Shown here in pieces: positions 1 through 7,733 of a DNA stretch of 64,000 nt (position 1 is the stretch's first letter; each line of letters opens with the position of its first letter). The notes under the pieces are model-generated. The model was given only the letters and a program-made list of their open reading frames with translations. It was not told where the DNA came from and made no database searches. This DNA is from Bradyrhizobium vignae (lineage in GTDB: Bacteria > Pseudomonadota > Alphaproteobacteria > Rhizobiales > Xanthobacteraceae). The stretch is taken from the NCBI RefSeq assembly GCF_004114425.1, contig NZ_RDQF01000001.1, positions 1 through 64,000 of the forward strand, read 5' to 3'. The position numbers were made by a program, and so were the translations under genes.

Positions 1-72
1 AAGCTGCGCAGCCCCGCCGAGCTGCGTAACCACTCTCGTCCAGTCCTCGTTCAGAAGCGATTCGTCTGCCAT
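1..72 (-). CDS. Probable transposase N-terminus (IS4-like), partial
   Basis: An open frame starts with ATG at 72 (minus strand) and runs off the left edge, giving 24 residues beginning MADESLLNEDWTRVV and continuing TQLGGAAQL. An AAGG stretch lies just upstream as a ribosome site. From memory the LNEDW and LGGAAxL pattern resembles the start of IS4-family transposases in Bradyrhizobium; this is recall and not a search result. A perfect 10-bp inverted repeat lies directly upstream. It sits where the second ATPase (DppF) of the adjacent transporter would be expected, which fits an insertion. Only 24 residues are visible, so the call is tentative. Confidence 0.4.
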   Translation of the reverse strand, partial: MADESLLNEDWTRVVTQLGGAAQL

Positions 73-78
73 CCCGCC

Positions 79-100
79 TTGGAATCACGTGTGATTCCAA
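79..100. repeat. Perfect 10-bp inverted repeat
   Basis: TTGGAATCAC and GTGATTCCAA are exact reverse complements separated by two bases. The element overlaps the last codons and stop of the preceding ATPase gene and the ribosome site of the putative transposase. It could be an insertion-sequence end or a transcript hairpin; no T-tract follows. Confidence 0.6.
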
Positions 101-1041
101 CACTCAAGAACAAACTTAACGCCTATGGGGCTGACCCGGGGGTCCATCGACTGAGATGAATCTTGCGACGTGTGATGGATGGCCGGGTCAAGCCCGGCCA
201 CGACGGCCGTGCCCTCCTCTTCCGGCAGCAGATCCCGCAAGGACACCCCGAGCCGCGGCGTCGCGCGCATCAACCTTTTTGTATAGGGGTGCTGCGGGTT
301 CGCAAAGATGTCGGCGGCCTTGGCGGTCTCGACGACGCGGCCCTTCTCCATCACCACGACGCGGTCGCAATAGGCGGCGGCGAGGCCGAGATCGTGGGTG
401 ATCAGGATGGTCGACATCGCGCGGCGTTTGGTCAGCTCGACGATCAGGTCCATCACCGCCTTCTGGGTGGTGACATCGAGACCCGTCGTCGGCTCGTCCG
501 CGATCAGCAGCTGCGGGTTGCAGGCGAGCGCGAGGGCGATGACGACGCGCTGGCACATGCCTCCCGACAGTTCGAACGGATAGGCATGATAGCGCTCGCG
601 CGGGCGGGCGATCTTGACTTGCTCCAGCGCCTCGATGGCCTTCTCGCCGTGATCGGCAACCTGGGCCTGCTGCACATGAGTGCGCAAGACGTCCTCGATC
701 TGGTCGCCGACTTTGCGGATCGGGTTCAGTGCCGCGCGGGGGTTCTGGAAGATCATCGAGACTTCGCGGCCGCGCAGATCGCGCATCTGGTTCTCGGTCG
801 CGGCCTTGACGTCGATGCCGGAGAACATCACCGAGCCCTCGGCGATCTTGCCGGCGCGATCGAGGATGCGCATCACAGCGTAGGAGGTCACCGACTTGCC
901 GGAGCCGGACTCGCCGACGATGGCCAGCGTCTCGCCCTTGGCGACGGAGATGTTGACGTGCTGCACCGCCTTGACGATGCCGCGGCGGGTGGTGAATTCG
1001 ACCGTGAGGTCCTGGACGTCGAGCAGGGGCTGGGCGGTCAT
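85..1041 (-). CDS. Dpp/Opp-type ABC transporter ATP-binding protein (DppD-like), altered C-terminus
   Basis: ATPase of a peptide/nickel-family ABC importer, acting on the cytoplasmic face of the permease pair encoded just upstream. Visible motifs are Walker A GESGSGKS near residue 43, the signature ELSGGMCQR near 158, Walker [13 protein letters not shown] near 178 and the H-loop ITHDLG. The family-specific C-terminal region begins with NPQHPYTKRL. After about residue 278 (LLPEEEGTA) the protein is encoded by a family B intergenic repeat (VVAGLDPAIHH and following), so the last 40 residues are not ancestral and the usual cysteine-containing OppD/DppD tail is missing. It lies 106 bp downstream of the permease gene and lacks the usual DppF partner in the window. 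The start at 1041 has a weak ribosome site. Confidence 0.88.
   Translation of the reverse strand: MTAQPLLDVQDLTVEFTTRRGIVKAVQHVNISVAKGETLAIVGESGSGKSVTSYAVMRILDRAGKIAEGSVMFSGIDVKAATENQMRDLRGREVSMIFQNPRAALNPIRKVGDQIEDVLRTHVQQAQVADHGEKAIEALEQVKIARPRERYHAYPFELSGGMCQRVVIALALACNPQLLIADEPTTGLDVTTQKAVMDLIVELTKRRAMSTILITHDLGLAAAYCDRVVVMEKGRVVETAKAADIFANPQHPYTKRLMRATPRLGVSLRDLLPEEEGTAVVAGLDPAIHHTSQDSSQSMDPRVSPIGVKFVLECWNHT
122..207. repeat. Intergenic repeat, family B, inside the DppD-like reading frame
   Basis: Contains the family B core GGCCGGGTCAAGCCCGGCC followed by a diverged second arm. Other copies lie at 14616, 17287 and 19343, with half units at 6131 and 24627. Here it stays open in the ATPase frame and encodes most of its final 40 residues. 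Confidence 0.75.
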
Positions 1042-1147
1042 GGGCGGCTCGCGACACTCAAAAGGTCGAAAACAACCCCATGCACAGTAGACACCCCGTT
1101 GAAATCGTTAGGGAATTTTAATGAGGATTTTGGACGTGGAGCAACCA

Positions 1148-2047
1148 TCACGTCCTCCGCTGGGGGTCGACGATGTCGCGCAGGCCGTCGCCGAGAAGGT
1201 TGAAGCAGAACACGGCGATCATCAGGGCAAGGCCGGGGAAGAGCGCGATCCACCATTCGCCTGAGACCATGAAGCCGGCGCCTTCGGCGACCATGATGCC
1301 CCATTCGGCGGTCGGCGGGCGGACGCCGAGGCCGATGAAGGAGAGGCCAGCGGCATTGAGGATGGCGTAGCCCATGGTCAGCGACATCTGCACGATCATG
1401 ATCGGCATGATGTTCGGCAGAATATGCACCAGCAGGATGCGGAGCTCGCCGTTGCCGGAGAGACGCGCGGCCTGCACGAAGCCGGCGTTGCGGCGGACAT
1501 TGGCTTCGGCGCGCGCGACGCGGGCATAGAGCGGGAAGTTGACGATCGCGGTCGCCAGGATGATGTTCTGCACGGTGTTGCCGAGCGCGGCGACGATGCC
1601 CATGGCGAGCACGAACAGCGGGAAGGCCATGATGGTGTCGGCGATGCGGCCGACGATGCGATCGGTCCAGCCGCCGAAATAGCCGGCCGCGATGCCGGCA
1701 AGGCCGCCCATCAGGAACACCAGCGCGACGGAGGCGATCGCGATGAACGTGTCGAGCCGTGTCGCCACGATGACTCGGCTGAAAATATCGCGGCCCAATT
1801 GGTCGGTGCCGAACCAGTGCGCGGCCGATGGCGGCTTCAGCGCCGCAGCAGTATCGGACGCGAGCGGATCGTACGGCACGACATAGGGGCCGAAGATCGC
1901 GGCGGTGAGGATCAGGATCAGTAGCGCGAAGGCGAAGCCGGTGACCTTGTTCTCGCCCAGGACGTAGCGGGTTTGTTCGAGGACGGCGGCAAACCCCGAG
2001 GTTCGTGCGGGACCAACGGGTTCAACAGCAGGCGCAACGGAGCTCAT
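1148..2047 (-). CDS. Dpp/Opp-type ABC transporter permease (DppC-like)
   Basis: Second permease of the peptide/nickel-type importer. At 299 aa it has the usual DppC layout: a first membrane segment near 35-55, a periplasmic stretch with YDPLA and HWFGTDQLGRDIFSRV, then five further membrane segments. The EAA-type cytoplasmic loop (ARAEANVRRNAGFVQAARLSG) contacts the ATPase. The ending LRDIVDPQRR is typical of DppC. The start is separated by only three bases from the stop of the DppB-like gene, so the two are co-transcribed. Substrate cannot be deduced. Confidence 0.92.
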   Translation of the reverse strand: MSSVAPAVEPVGPARTSGFAAVLEQTRYVLGENKVTGFAFALLILILTAAIFGPYVVPYDPLASDTAAALKPPSAAHWFGTDQLGRDIFSRVIVATRLDTFIAIASVALVFLMGGLAGIAAGYFGGWTDRIVGRIADTIMAFPLFVLAMGIVAALGNTVQNIILATAIVNFPLYARVARAEANVRRNAGFVQAARLSGNGELRILLVHILPNIMPIMIVQMSLTMGYAILNAAGLSFIGLGVRPPTAEWGIMVAEGAGFMVSGEWWIALFPGLALMIAVFCFNLLGDGLRDIVDPQRRT

Positions 2048-2050
2048 GGT

Positions 2051-3064
2051 TTAGCCCTCCAGCCGCACGCGCGGATCGATCACGCCGTACAGGATGTCGA
2101 TGACGAGATTGAGCAGCACGTACATGACCGCCATGGTCAGCACGAAACCCTGTACCGGCGCGAAGTCCGACGAGATCAGCGCTTCCACGGCGTAGGAGCC
2201 GATGCCGGGCCAGGCGAACACCTTCTCTACCAGCACGTTGGCGCCGAGCAGGAACGAGAACACCATGCTGAGCGTGGTGATCACCGGGAGCATGGCGTTG
2301 CGGAAGGCGTAGGTGACGATGACGGTTGCCGGCGACAGGCCGCTGGCGCGCGCGGTGCGGACGAATTCGGATGCGAGCACCGCCAGCATCGAGGCGCGGG
2401 TCATGCGCGCGATCGGCGCCAGCGAGAAGATCGCGAGCGTCGTCGCCGGCAGGATGAGCTGGCTCAGCGCCGAGCGGAACGCCTCGACATCGCGGGCCAG
2501 CAAAGTGTCGATCAGATAGAAGCCCGTCACCGTCGGCGGCGCGCTGTAGAACACGTCGAGGCGGCCGAGCGGCGCCGGCGACCAGCCGAGCCGGAAATAG
2601 AAGACATAGACCAGCACGAGGCCGGTGAAGAACACCGGCAGCGACACGCCGGCCGTCGTCGTGACACGACAGAGATGGTCAATCCATGATCCCGGTCGTG
2701 TCGCCGCCAGCACGCCGAGCGGGATGGCGATCGCAATGGAGACGATGAGGCCGAGCAGCGTCAGCTCGGCGGAGGCCGGCAGGCGGTTGCGGATCTCGGT
2801 GGCGACCGGCTGGCCCGTGGTCAGCGAGTTGCCGAAATCGCCATGGGCGAGGTCGTTGGTATAGCGGAAGAACTGCTCGATCAGCGGCTTGTCGAGGCCT
2901 AGCTTCTTGCGGATCTGCTCGACCGCTTCCTTGGTCGCGGCGGGACCGGCGAAATAGGCGGCGGGATCACCGGGCAGCGCGCGCGTCAGCAGGAAGGTGA
3001 CGATGACGACGCCGATCAAGGAGGGAATCGCGAACATCAGGCGCTTGCCGATCATGGTCAGCAT
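2051..3064 (-). CDS. Dpp/Opp-type ABC transporter permease (DppB-like)
   Basis: First permease, 337 aa from ATG 3064. That start is preferred because GGGAGG lies six bases upstream and the protein begins MLTMIGKRLMFAIPSL, the expected N-terminal membrane segment. A longer frame back to a TTG at 3208 overlaps the binding-protein gene and adds an unstructured head. The family hallmarks TRALPGDPAAYFAG and GLDKPLIEQFFRY after TM1, the EAA loop (RMTRASMLAVLASEFVRTARASGL) and the DPRVRLEG end are present. It lies 98 bp downstream of the binding-protein gene in the same operon. Confidence 0.92.
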   Translation of the reverse strand: MLTMIGKRLMFAIPSLIGVVIVTFLLTRALPGDPAAYFAGPAATKEAVEQIRKKLGLDKPLIEQFFRYTNDLAHGDFGNSLTTGQPVATEIRNRLPASAELTLLGLIVSIAIAIPLGVLAATRPGSWIDHLCRVTTTAGVSLPVFFTGLVLVYVFYFRLGWSPAPLGRLDVFYSAPPTVTGFYLIDTLLARDVEAFRSALSQLILPATTLAIFSLAPIARMTRASMLAVLASEFVRTARASGLSPATVIVTYAFRNAMLPVITTLSMVFSFLLGANVLVEKVFAWPGIGSYAVEALISSDFAPVQGFVLTMAVMYVLLNLVIDILYGVIDPRVRLEG

Positions 3065-3162
3065 GACGACCTCCCAGCGAGGAAATGAGATCGTGCGGCG
3101 CGCTCTGCTGCACTCCGAAATACGGCTAGCGTCGCGGCCATGTTGCGCGCGAGCATGTCCTC

Positions 3163-4785
3163 TCACCCCTTCGCCAGCGCGCGATAATCCAGTCTCCGGT
3201 GGAACCAATACTGGTAACCGCTGACGTTCTTCTGCATGGCGACGTTGACGAAGGGTTGGTACAGCGGGATGCGCGGAACGTCGGTGTAGGCGAGATCGAT
3301 GAAGCCCTTCACGTCGGCATCATAGGCCGCCTTGTCGCCGGTGGCGGCGGCGGTGCGTGCGCCGTCGATGAACTTGTCCATCTCCGCCGACTTGTAGCTC
3401 ATGGTGTTGAAGACGGAATTGTTGCCGTGATAGCACCAGTAGAAGAAGTACTCGGGATAATCGAGCCAGCCCGAGAACACGTTGGTGAAGAGCGGCATCT
3501 CCTTCTTGTTGAGCTCGGTGCGCCAGTTGGCACCGGGCACCTTGTTGATGGTGGCCTTGATGCCGATCTGCGCAAGGCTCTCCTGCACCAGCACGCAGAG
3601 CGGCTCGTTGACGCCCGCAAAATTCAGGTCGAACGAGATCGTGGTCTCGAAGCCGTTGGCGTAGCCGGCCTCGGCCAGCAGCGCCTTCGCCTTGTCCATG
3701 TCGGTGTTGTACTTGTGCGGCTGCGGCCAGGCGACCTCGGTGGGCTTGTCCTTGGGCGCACCGAACATCGGGTTGGCGAGGCCAAACATCACCGCGTCCA
3801 TGATCTTCTGATAGGGCAGCGCGTAGGCGACCGCCTGGCGGACTTTTGGATTATCGAACGGCGGCTTGGTGACGTTCATGCCGATATACTGGATGCCGTT
3901 GGAGAACGGCAGCGAGACGACGTTGAGCTTGCCGTTCGCCTTCATCTCCTGAAAATCCTTGTTCGGCAGTTCGTAGGAAATGTCGGCGTCGCCGCGCTCC
4001 AAGAGCGCACGGCGGTTGCCGGCCTGCGGCACCATGCGCCAGATCACGCGCTTGATCTTCGGCAGCGGACCGCACACCCAATCGTCGTTGCGCTCCATGA
4101 TCACTTCGGTGCCGGCGGTCCATTTCGTGACCTTGTAGGCGCCGGAGCCCGCGGTCTGCTGCTTGGTGAATTCCAGACCCCAGGGATCCTTCTCGCTGGC
4201 ATTCTTCTTCACCAGCTCGGAGTTGACGATGCAGGGCACGATGACGGCGAGATCGGGAATGGTGAGCTTGTCCTTCTTCAGGAAGTCGACGCGTACGGTA
4301 TGGTCGTCGATGACGACGAACTGCTCCGGCTTCGTGAGAGAGCCCGCGCTCATCTGGAAGGTCGGGAAGCCGCCGACGCTGACGGCGCGGTCGAGCGACC
4401 ACTTCACGTCCTTGGCGGTGACGGGCGTGCCGTCGTGGAATTTGGCGTTCTTGCGCAGCTTGAAGGTGACCGACATGTCGTCGATCCTGAAGTCTTCGGC
4501 CAGTTCGCCCTTGAACTTGTCGCGGTCGTAATAGGGCACGCCGCCTGGGCCGCTCTTCATCTCGTGGCTGATCAGGCGGTCGTAGCAATTCCAGGACACC
4601 TCATAGCCGGGCACGTTGGTGCCGACGCCGTGGATGTCCAGATTGTTGGGGCCGCCTTCCGAGACGATCAGCAGCGTCTCCGAGCGGGCATCGGCATAGG
4701 CGGAGGAGATCACTGACGGCACGGCCGGAAGCGCCGCGCCAGCGGCCAATCCGGAAACGGACTTGAGGAAATCGCGGCGCTTCAT
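3163..4785 (-). CDS. ABC transporter substrate-binding protein, SBP_bac_5 family (DppA-like)
   Basis: Periplasmic binding protein of the adjacent importer, 540 aa, within the normal family range. It begins MKRRDFLKSVSGLAAG, a twin-arginine signal, followed by a SAYA cleavage site, so it is probably exported folded by Tat. The body carries family 5 signatures such as LAEDFRIDD, KFHDGTPVTAKDVKWSL and the VRQAVAYAL region. ATG 4785 is chosen over an upstream in-frame start at 4830 because GGAG precedes it and the signal peptide starts there. It is the first gene of the operon, 42 bp from a sigma-54-type promoter. The ligand (peptide, opine, amine or other) is not visible. Confidence 0.92.
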   Translation of the reverse strand: MKRRDFLKSVSGLAAGAALPAVPSVISSAYADARSETLLIVSEGGPNNLDIHGVGTNVPGYEVSWNCYDRLISHEMKSGPGGVPYYDRDKFKGELAEDFRIDDMSVTFKLRKNAKFHDGTPVTAKDVKWSLDRAVSVGGFPTFQMSAGSLTKPEQFVVIDDHTVRVDFLKKDKLTIPDLAVIVPCIVNSELVKKNASEKDPWGLEFTKQQTAGSGAYKVTKWTAGTEVIMERNDDWVCGPLPKIKRVIWRMVPQAGNRRALLERGDADISYELPNKDFQEMKANGKLNVVSLPFSNGIQYIGMNVTKPPFDNPKVRQAVAYALPYQKIMDAVMFGLANPMFGAPKDKPTEVAWPQPHKYNTDMDKAKALLAEAGYANGFETTISFDLNFAGVNEPLCVLVQESLAQIGIKATINKVPGANWRTELNKKEMPLFTNVFSGWLDYPEYFFYWCYHGNNSVFNTMSYKSAEMDKFIDGARTAAATGDKAAYDADVKGFIDLAYTDVPRIPLYQPFVNVAMQKNVSGYQYWFHRRLDYRALAKG

Positions 4786-4826
4786 GAAATCGCTCCAACA
4801 CAACGTTTTTGGTTGGAACCGGATTC

Positions 4827-4841
4827 GCAAGGTTCGTGCCA
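4827..4841 (-). promoter_or_regulatory. Sigma-54 (RpoN) promoter of the Dpp-like operon
   Basis: On the minus strand the sequence is TGGCACGAACCTTGC, which has the -24 GG and -12 GC elements separated by exactly ten bases and matches the TGGCAC-N5-TTGC consensus in full. It points at the binding-protein gene and predicts a short leader of about 30 nt. The region farther upstream (about 4842-5069) is AT-rich compared with the rest of the window and is where an enhancer-binding protein site would be expected; I could not identify one. Confidence 0.7.
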
Positions 4842-5069
4842 GAGCTTAACGGAAGCTTACATCGCACCTAAACGATTGATCTGTAATGGGATTGTCCGAA
4901 TTCGGCCCACTGGGCAGTTTTGAGGAGCCCCACTCTTTGCATACAAAGAAATGATTTTGACCATAAAATAAGCAGACGAAGTCAAGGGCCCGATTTGTCG
5001 CCACCTCCGCACACATTTCATGCCGCGGGCCGCAGCCTCGACTGGATCCGGGCTCGCGCACCAAACTCG

Positions 5070-5156
5070 CCATTGCGAGGAGCCCTTGCGACGATGCAAT
5101 CCAGAATCTTTCCGAGGAGACGATCTGGATTTGCTTCGCTGCGCTCACAATGACGG
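5070..5156. repeat. Palindromic intergenic repeat, family A
   Basis: Begins CCATTGCGAGGAGCCC, contains GCAATCCAGA and TCTGGATTTGCTTCGC, and ends CTCACAATGACGG, so the two ends pair. Related copies are at 13312, 23265 and 60652. It lies between the divergently read binding-protein operon and the 3' end of the APH-like gene. Confidence 0.85.
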
Positions 5157-5161
5157 AGCGC

Positions 5162-6109
5162 TCACCCCGGCCAGATCAGGTCCTGAAGCTCGGCCAGGTC
5201 GTTGGCTTTGTCCTGCCAGCCCGCGATACAGATGTGCGCGTTCAGGTCGCTGGCGCGGTGCAGCAGCATCAGGGCCATCAGGCGGCGCTTCAACTCGAAA
5301 TCCAGCTTCGCGTAGCCGAAGCCTTCGAGCAGGCTCTTCACCCGGCCCGGACGGCCCGCCGCCATGAAGGCGCTGGGGCCGAGCAAGTCGTAGTCGCGCC
5401 ATCCTGCGAGCACGTCGCCGAAATCGAACAGGCCTTTGAGCGACCATTGACCGTCATTGCAGGCGAGCAGGAAATTCTCCGGGATGTATTCGCCGATCAG
5501 GATCACCGGCGGTGCATCCATCGGAATGAGCTTTGTGGCATCGCGCAGGAGGTCGTCGAGGCCGGCGAGGAATTTTGGTGCGAGGCCGAGACGGGTGTGC
5601 CGCGCGCGGCAGCCCTGCATCTGGGTGCGCATGAACGCGTCCCAGCGCGGCTCGATATGCGCGAGCTCCCCAAACGGGGCACGCTGCACGGCGGCGATGG
5701 TCTCGCCGATCTGGCGCAGCAGGCGTTCCTTCTGATCTTCCGGCAGTGAAGGCCACACCTCCGAGCCGAGCGTGCCGGCAAGGCGCGTGATGATGAGGTA
5801 CGGCCAGCCGTCGCGCGTCCCTTCGGCGACGATCTCAGGGATCGGCAGGGACAGCCGGCCGGCGAGCTGCGTCAGCGAGACGCGCTCGGAGAGGAATTGC
5901 GCACGGAGCAGCGGCGGAAAGATTTTCAGGATCAGCTTGTCAGCGAGCCCGACCACGAGATTGGTGCCGGTCGCGAACGCATGCGGCGAGCCGGCATCGA
6001 GCTCGTGGCTGCGCGCGATGTCGAGCGCGATTGGCAGCCATCGTGAAGAAGCGGAACGAAAGGCGCGAAAGCTTTCCGCGTCGGCGAAGTGAGGGAGAGT
6101 CATCGACAT
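5162..6109 (-). CDS. APH-fold phosphotransferase-like protein
   Basis: 315 aa with the aminoglycoside-phosphotransferase fold: an N-lobe with LADKLILKIFPP (the lysine of the nucleotide pocket) and WPYLIITRLAG as hinge, and a C-lobe with LFDFGDVLAGWRDYDLLG, where DFGD supplies the magnesium-binding aspartate. The catalytic-loop motif, normally HGDxxxxN, reads LIGEYIPENFLL, so the histidine is absent and the catalytic aspartate is a glutamate while the asparagine is kept. It may belong to a divergent APH subfamily with another substrate, or have low activity. No resistance should be inferred. It is a single gene, convergent to nothing obvious, with a family B half unit just upstream. Confidence 0.75.
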   Translation of the reverse strand: MSMTLPHFADAESFRAFRSASSRWLPIALDIARSHELDAGSPHAFATGTNLVVGLADKLILKIFPPLLRAQFLSERVSLTQLAGRLSLPIPEIVAEGTRDGWPYLIITRLAGTLGSEVWPSLPEDQKERLLRQIGETIAAVQRAPFGELAHIEPRWDAFMRTQMQGCRARHTRLGLAPKFLAGLDDLLRDATKLIPMDAPPVILIGEYIPENFLLACNDGQWSLKGLFDFGDVLAGWRDYDLLGPSAFMAAGRPGRVKSLLEGFGYAKLDFELKRRLMALMLLHRASDLNAHICIAGWQDKANDLAELQDLIWPG

Positions 6110-6130
6110 TGCGAGCTTGATGCGTTTGAG

Positions 6131-6159
6131 ATGGCGGGGACAAGCCCGGCCGTGACGCG
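6131..6159. repeat. Half unit of intergenic repeat family B
   Basis: Carries GGGGACAAGCCCGGCCGTGA, a diverged half of the family B palindrome, in the short gap between the APH-like gene and the UgpB-like gene. Confidence 0.5.
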
Positions 6160-6206
6160 ATGGAAAGATCCTGCGCCAACGCCAAGCTTCGCTTCTCAGG
6201 TCATAG

Positions 6207-7532
6207 CTACCGTTCCGGACTCGCGCGCTCGAACTGGCGCAAGAGCTTATTGCCGCGCTCGACGGCGGAATCCAGCGCGGCTTGGGCGCTCTTGTGGCCG
6301 GCGAAGGCCTGCTCGAGTTCGTCCTCGATCGCGCCGCGGATCAGGACGAAGGAGCCGAGCCGGGTGCCCTTGGAGTTCTCCGTCGGCGGATTGAGCGTGA
6401 TCTGCTCGAACGAGATCGCCGAGCCCGGATTGCGCTCGTAGAATCCTTGAGCGCGAGTCAGCTCGAAGGCAGCGCGGGTCACAGGGAGATAGCCGGTGTT
6501 CTGGTGCCAGGCGGCCTGCACGCCGGGTTGCGACAGATAAGCGAAGAATCGCGCCACGCCCTTGTATTCCTCGCGCGGACGATCGCGCAGCACCCACAGC
6601 GTGGCACCACCGATGATCGAGTTCTGCGGCGCGCCCTTCACATCAGGCCAATACGGCATCATGCCGTAGCCGATCTCGAATTTCGAGTTCGCCTTGATGT
6701 CGGCGCGCGTCGCCGAGGAGCCGATGAAGATGCCGCATTCGCCGTTCTGGAAACGCGGCTCGGCCGCTTGTCCGCGCCCGCTATAGTCGAACAGCTTCGT
6801 CTTCTGCCACTCGGCGAGCGCCGCGATGTGATGCACGAGAGACGGATTGTTGATGGTCAATTCCGCGTCCAGCCCGGCAAAGCCGTTCGCCCGCGTCGCC
6901 ACGGGCAGATTGTGGAAGGCGGAGAAATTCTCGACGTGAATCCACGATGGCCAGGACGTGGTGAAGCCGCAAGGCGCACCGCGATCGCGCAGGCGCTTCG
7001 CGGCCGCGCCCAATTCCGGCCAGGTCTTCGGCGGCGCCTCCGGATCGAGGCCGGCGTCGCGGAACATGGTCTTGTTGTAATAGAGGATCGGCGTCGAGGA
7101 ATTGAACGGGAAGGACAACAGATTGCCGCCCGCATCGGTGTAATAGCCGGAGACCGCGGGCAGGTAATCACCCAGCGAGAACGGCTCGCCCTGGTCCCGC
7201 ATCAGGCGAAACACGGGATAGACCGCGCCCTTGGCCGCAGTCATGGTCGCGGTGGCGACCTCGTTGACCTGGACGATCGCAGGCTGGCTGCGCGAGCGGA
7301 AGGCGAAGATCGCGGCCGTCACCGTCTCGGTGTAGTTGCCCTTGTAAGCAGGCACGATGCGGTAATCGGACTGCGAGGCGTTGAAGTCGGCGGCGAGCTT
7401 GTCCAGTTGCCGGCCGAGCTCGCCGGACATGGCGTGCCACAACGCGATGTCGGTGGCGGCGCGCGCCGGGGCGGCCAGCGAGAGAGCCGCGACGGCGGCG
7501 AGGACCTGCAAAAGGCGCGATGCTGACGTCAC
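6207..7532 (-). CDS. Extracellular solute-binding protein, UgpB-like (family 1)
   Basis: Periplasmic binding protein resembling the glycerol-3-phosphate/glycerophosphodiester binder UgpB: after a Sec signal (VLAAVAALSLAAPARA) come DIALWHAMSGELGRQLDKL and a strongly conserved core (NEVATATMTAAKGAVYPV, FPFNSSTPILYYNK, PKTWPELGAAAKRL). It is 441 aa from GTG 7532, chosen because the signal peptide begins there; the open frame continues upstream without a plausible N-terminus. UgpA, UgpE and UgpC are not nearby, so it is either an orphan or serves a transporter encoded elsewhere. Its start faces away from the TRAP-type gene at 7734, giving a divergent 200-bp intergenic region. Confidence 0.85.
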   Translation of the reverse strand: MTSASRLLQVLAAVAALSLAAPARAATDIALWHAMSGELGRQLDKLAADFNASQSDYRIVPAYKGNYTETVTAAIFAFRSRSQPAIVQVNEVATATMTAAKGAVYPVFRLMRDQGEPFSLGDYLPAVSGYYTDAGGNLLSFPFNSSTPILYYNKTMFRDAGLDPEAPPKTWPELGAAAKRLRDRGAPCGFTTSWPSWIHVENFSAFHNLPVATRANGFAGLDAELTINNPSLVHHIAALAEWQKTKLFDYSGRGQAAEPRFQNGECGIFIGSSATRADIKANSKFEIGYGMMPYWPDVKGAPQNSIIGGATLWVLRDRPREEYKGVARFFAYLSQPGVQAAWHQNTGYLPVTRAAFELTRAQGFYERNPGSAISFEQITLNPPTENSKGTRLGSFVLIRGAIEDELEQAFAGHKSAQAALDSAVERGNKLLRQFERASPER

Positions 7533-7733
7533 GATGGCTTTTCCCGTGTCGCACGACGAAAGGCGGCTGCCCTGCTTAAGGCGCGGCCTCTGCGGTTTCA
7601 ACCGGGAATGAGCGCCGACCGCGCCGCACAATCGAACCGTGGCCCCCCGGCGGGATGGCCTTCCCTTGACCATCTGCTAGATTGCATTGAACCTTTTCCT
7701 TCCGCCATAGACTCCATCTCTGAGGGGTTGAGT

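Noticed and set aside
3199..4716. 505-residue open frame antisense to the DppA-like gene
   Set aside because: It is the mirror of a clear SBP_bac_5 gene in GC-rich DNA; composition is rich in His, Val, Gly and Arg without any family signature.
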